Shown here: positions 6,902-9,197 of the stretch, piece after piece
How the letters are laid out: every line of letters starts with the position of its first letter
Position numbering within the stretch: the first letter of the stretch is position 1
Origin: Gammaproteobacteria bacterium
GTDB taxonomy: Bacteria; Pseudomonadota; Gammaproteobacteria; Pseudomonadales; Pseudomonadaceae
Direction of reading: 5' to 3'
NCBI GenBank assembly: GCA_012735335.1
Contig: JAAYHO010000398.1
Coordinates: 1-9,197, forward strand
Length of the DNA: 9,197 bases
Position numbers and translations under genes: made by a program
Notes under the pieces: generated by a model
Seen by the model: the letters and a program-made list of their open reading frames with translations, nothing else
Databases searched by the model: none
What the model was told of the DNA's origin: nothing

Positions 6902-8671
6902 TCAGGGCTGCGCAGCCAGATTCTCGTCACCCTGGGGCACCGGTGTTTTTACCACCAACACATCTTCCATGATCAGATACTGCAAATCCGAGCCATAGAA
7001 CATGTTCAGCGCATCGGTGGGCGAGCACACCATCGGCTCGCCCCGACGGTTGAGCGAAGTATTCAGCGATACGCCGTTGCCGGTGAGCTTTTCCAATTCA
7101 ACCATCAGATCATACCAGCGCGTATTGTGTCGACGCTCCAGCACCTGAGCACGGGAGGTGCCGTCTTCGTGTACCACTTCAGGTACCCGCTTTTCCCATC
7201 CTTCCTTGACCTCGAAGGTGAAGGTCATGAAAGGGCTGGGATGGTCGACCTTGAGCATCTGCGGGGCAACTGTGTCGAGCATGGATGGGCAGAATGGCCT
7301 CCAGCGCTCACGGAATTTGATCTGCGCGTTGATACGGTCAGCCACGCCCGGCACGCTTGGGCAGCCAATGATGGAGCGACCACCCAGCGCGCGCGGGCCG
7401 AACTCCATGCGGCCCTGGAACCAGGCGATAGGGTTACCTTCGACCATGAGCTGAGCGATATGCTCGGGCACATTGTCGATCTTCTGCCACTCGGGCTGAT
7501 TGGGGTGACGGGCGCAGGCCGCGATGATGTCTTCGTTGCTGTAGCTGGGGCCGAGATAGACGTGCTCCATCTTCTCCACCGGTACGCCGTTCTGCACCGA
7601 GACATAGGCAGCGGCGCCGACGGCGGTGCCCGCATCGCTGGCTGCGGGCTGGACGAACAGTTCCTTGACCTCATCCCGGGCGATGATCTTCTGGTTGAGC
7701 TTGACGTTCAGGGCGCAGCCGCCGGCAAAGGCGATCTTGCCGGTTTCCCGGATGATGTCGCCCAGGTAGTAATCCATCATCTCCAGCGCGATCTTCTCGA
7801 ACAGGGCCTGGATGCTGGCTGCATAGTGGATGTAGTGATCATCCGCCACGTCGCCTTCACGCTTGGGGCCGAGCCATTCGATCAGCTTCGGCGAGAAGTA
7901 GTAGCCCTTGCCCTTTTCCTTGTAGCGCCGGAAGCCGATGACGTTGGCGTAGTCGGTGTTGATGGTCAGCTCGCCGTTTTCAAACTTGGCCAACCGAGAG
8001 AAGTCATACTTGCTCGGGTCACCGTAGGGTGCCATGCCCATGACCTTGAACTCGCCATCGAGCATGTCGAAGCCCAGGTATTCGGTGATGGCCCCATACA
8101 GACCACCGAGGGAGTCGGGGTCGTAGAACTCCTTGATCTTGTGGATCTTGCCGTTCTCGCCGTAGCCGAAGAAGGTGGTGGCGTATTCACCCTTGCCATC
8201 GATCCCGAGGATTGCGGTCTTTTCCTTGAAACCGGAGCAGTGATAGGCACTGGAGGCGTGGGCCAGGTGATGCTCAACGGGCTCGATCTTGACCTTCTTC
8301 AGATCAAAGCCCAGCTGCTGCAAACACCATTGGATGCGTTTCCTGTAACGATAGTAGCGACGGTTGCCCATGAAGATGGCGTCCAGCGAACGGTCCGGGG
8401 CGTACCAGTAGCGCTTGGCATAGTGCCAACGAGCTTTCTCAAAAATATTGATGGGGGCAAAGGGAATGGCGACGATATCGACATCTTCCGGCTTGATTCC
8501 AGCCTGTTCCAGACAGAACTTGGCTGACTCGTAAGGCATGCGATTTTTTGCATGTTTGTCCCGAACGAAACGCTCCTCTTCCACAGCAGCTACCAGCTTG
8601 CCATCGATATACAGGGCAGCAGATGGATCATGGCTCAATGCGCAGGAAAGTCCGAGGATGGTCAATGCCAC
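6902..8671 (-). CDS. wapO: O-carbamoyltransferase of the LPS core (NodU/CmcH family)
   Basis: Transfers a carbamoyl group from carbamoyl phosphate, through an ATP-dependent carbamoyl-adenylate, to a hydroxyl. In P. aeruginosa core the acceptor is heptose II (7-O-carbamoyl), and the gene there is, as I recall, PA5005/wapO. The 589 residues show the whole two-domain architecture. The N-terminal ASKHA-type domain has HHLAHASSA at 134-142 (metal-binding histidines H134 and H138), GIDGKGE at 156-162, GGCALNVKLN at 317-326 and PAASDAGTA at 342-350. The C-terminal domain has GRMEFGPRALGGRS at 420-433, RPF at 458-460 and NTSLNRRGEP at 537-546. No key motif is missing. It starts with GTG at 8671, giving MALTILGLS; GAGAGG lies 8 nt upstream, while a later start would remove the first strand of the fold. 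It is the most GC-rich gene sampled (about 62% over 7561-7860) and looks like conserved backbone. It leads a tight operon with the WaaG-family gene (9 bp gap). A carbamoyltransferase acting on another glycan is the alternative, less likely from locus. Confidence 0.92.
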   Translation of the reverse strand: MALTILGLSCALSHDPSAALYIDGKLVAAVEEERFVRDKHAKNRMPYESAKFCLEQAGIKPEDVDIVAIPFAPINIFEKARWHYAKRYWYAPDRSLDAIFMGNRRYYRYRKRIQWCLQQLGFDLKKVKIEPVEHHLAHASSAYHCSGFKEKTAILGIDGKGEYATTFFGYGENGKIHKIKEFYDPDSLGGLYGAITEYLGFDMLDGEFKVMGMAPYGDPSKYDFSRLAKFENGELTINTDYANVIGFRRYKEKGKGYYFSPKLIEWLGPKREGDVADDHYIHYAASIQALFEKIALEMMDYYLGDIIRETGKIAFAGGCALNVKLNQKIIARDEVKELFVQPAASDAGTAVGAAAYVSVQNGVPVEKMEHVYLGPSYSNEDIIAACARHPNQPEWQKIDNVPEHIAQLMVEGNPIAWFQGRMEFGPRALGGRSIIGCPSVPGVADRINAQIKFRERWRPFCPSMLDTVAPQMLKVDHPSPFMTFTFEVKEGWEKRVPEVVHEDGTSRAQVLERRHNTRWYDLMVELEKLTGNGVSLNTSLNRRGEPMVCSPTDALNMFYGSDLQYLIMEDVLVVKTPVPQGDENLAAQP

Positions 8672-8679
8672 GGTTTTTG

Positions 8680-8685
8680 CCTCTC
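8680..8685 (-). promoter_or_regulatory. Ribosome binding site for the GTG start of the carbamoyltransferase
   Basis: GAGAGG on the minus strand, 8 nt before the GTG at 8669-8671. It supports this start, which keeps the conserved N-terminal strand. Confidence 0.6.
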
Positions 8686-8701
8686 AGAAACAGTGAAAAA
8701 T

Positions 8702-8758
8702 AAGGGGGATTCTACACCTAATACGCTTGGCTATGCCTTTTCGGTCGTAATGCCCCTT
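8702..8758 (-). terminator. Inverted repeat with T-rich tail between the kinase and carbamoyltransferase genes (possible terminator or attenuator)
   Basis: On the minus strand the arm AAGGGGCATT (8758-8749) can pair with AATCCCCCTT (8711-8702), 9 of 10 positions, across a 37-nt loop. ATTTTTC follows directly. The long loop is unusual for a Rho-independent terminator, so it may be weak, or the loop may fold on itself. It sits in the only gap of real size (100 bp) in the minus-strand gene string. Confidence 0.3.
8709..8714 (-). promoter_or_regulatory. Candidate -10 box upstream of the carbamoyltransferase
   Basis: TAGAAT on the minus strand (5 of 6 matches to TATAAT), about 38 nt before the GTG start. 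No -35 box is recognisable at 16-18 nt spacing, so a promoter here is only possible. It overlaps one arm of the inverted repeat at 8702-8758. Confidence 0.25.
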
Positions 8759-8771
8759 TCGTGGTTATGTG

Positions 8772-9197
8772 CTAACGGGGCAGCGCCCGTTCAAGCCATT
8801 CTGCCAGCGCGCTGTCAGCTCGCCAGTTGCGTATAAAGCGCGCCCTGTCTCTGGCCCAGCCCTTGCGCCAACCCGACTCATCACCATGGGCCTGCATGGC
8901 GTCCAGGTCGATCAGGTAGACTTGATGACCATGCCATAACAGGTTGGTCGCTTTGCAGTCGCCGTGACTGATGCGTGCCTGATGGAGCTGATTGAAGACC
9001 TGCAGCAAGGCGTCGGCTGTGGACTGTTCAGGTAGCTCATCACCCGACGCCCCCAATCGCTGCAGCAGGTTATCACCGGCGCAGTATTCGGTAATCAGCC
9101 AGGCCTCGCGGCGTAGCGGCCCCATCCGGCGTTCAATCATGGCCAGTGGCTGAGGGGTGGCAATACCGAGAAAACTCAGGCGCCACCCGGATAACCA
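8772..9197 (-). CDS. LPS core kinase-like protein (InaA/WaaP superfamily), C-terminal part (cut by right edge)
   Basis: The visible 141 residues are open to the right edge, so the start lies outside; the methionine at 9140 is internal, because WRLSFLGIATPQPLA just upstream is typical of this family. The fragment shows the hinge region AWLITEYCAGDNL, an intact catalytic loop HGDCKATN (about 78-85 of the visible part) and the metal-binding aspartate in LIDLDAM (about 96-102). A basic, tryptophan-rich tail ends in RALPR and TAG. The ATP-binding lobe is not in the window. WaaP relatives phosphorylate core heptoses in the cytosol; several paralogues lie side by side in PAO1 (PA5006-PA5009), and this one resembles PA5006 in position. 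Its acceptor is unknown. Unlike the kinase-like protein at 2935-3531, it keeps the catalytic aspartate. Confidence 0.85.
   Translation of the reverse strand, partial: WLSGWRLSFLGIATPQPLAMIERRMGPLRREAWLITEYCAGDNLLQRLGASGDELPEQSTADALLQVFNQLHQARISHGDCKATNLLWHGHQVYLIDLDAMQAHGDESGWRKGWARDRARFIRNWRADSALAEWLERALPR

Noticed and set aside
6221..8527. A 768-codon open frame on the plus strand
   Set aside because: It lies antisense to the carbamoyltransferase and the WaaG-family gene, both of which show complete family motifs. Its translation has no recognisable domain and mixed, unnatural composition. It is a by-product of codon bias in GC-rich genes.
8774..8791. A hairpin (AACGGG / CCCGTT) at the end of the partial kinase gene
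   Set aside because: It lies within the last codons and has no T-run after it on the minus strand. The paired bases encode the family-like C-terminus, so chance is the simpler explanation.

Overview
The window looks like part of the chromosomal lipopolysaccharide (LPS) core-assembly locus of a gammaproteobacterium of the Pseudomonas lineage (Pseudomonas sensu lato, including Stutzerimonas and Halopseudomonas). The main reason is gene order. A kinase-fold protein, an NodU/CmcH-type carbamoyltransferase, a GT4 glycosyltransferase, a variable block, a small kinase-like protein on the opposite strand and msbA follow each other as I remember the PA5006-to-PA4997 stretch of P. aeruginosa PAO1. This was done from memory of the families, without a database search. 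Species cannot be fixed from this window.

Layout from left to right. Positions 1-885 (minus) hold the N-terminal nucleotidyltransferase part of a GDP-mannose-making enzyme (ManC/AlgA type), cut by the left edge. Positions 946-2745 (minus) are msbA, the lipid A-core flippase. A divergent intergenic region follows. Positions 2935-3531 (plus) encode a small kinase-fold protein whose catalytic loop is degenerate; it is the only plus-strand gene. From the right edge leftwards, the minus strand carries an apparent core-modification operon: a partial InaA/WaaP-like kinase (8772-9197), the carbamoyltransferase (6902-8671), a WaaG-family glycosyltransferase (5774-6892), a polysaccharide pyruvyl transferase (5022-5777) and a GT-C membrane glycosyltransferase (3548-5011). 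The last four genes are separated by 9 bp, a 4-bp overlap and 10 bp.

How the genes fit together (inference): the cytosolic enzymes build and decorate the core oligosaccharide on lipid A by glycosylation, carbamoylation, probable phosphorylation and probable pyruvylation. MsbA then flips the lipid A-core to the periplasmic face. The GT-C protein would add a sugar there from an undecaprenyl-phosphate donor. ManC would supply GDP-mannose for a surface polysaccharide.

The most interesting part is the pyruvyl transferase plus GT-C pair. By hand count it has clearly lower GC (about 50-52% in 300-base samples) than the carbamoyltransferase (about 62%). It also sits where PAO1 carries waaL, wapR, ssg and neighbours. 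It looks like a swapped-in outer-core cassette that could add acidic pyruvyl ketals to the LPS. No RNA genes, insertion sequences, CRISPR arrays or origins were seen.
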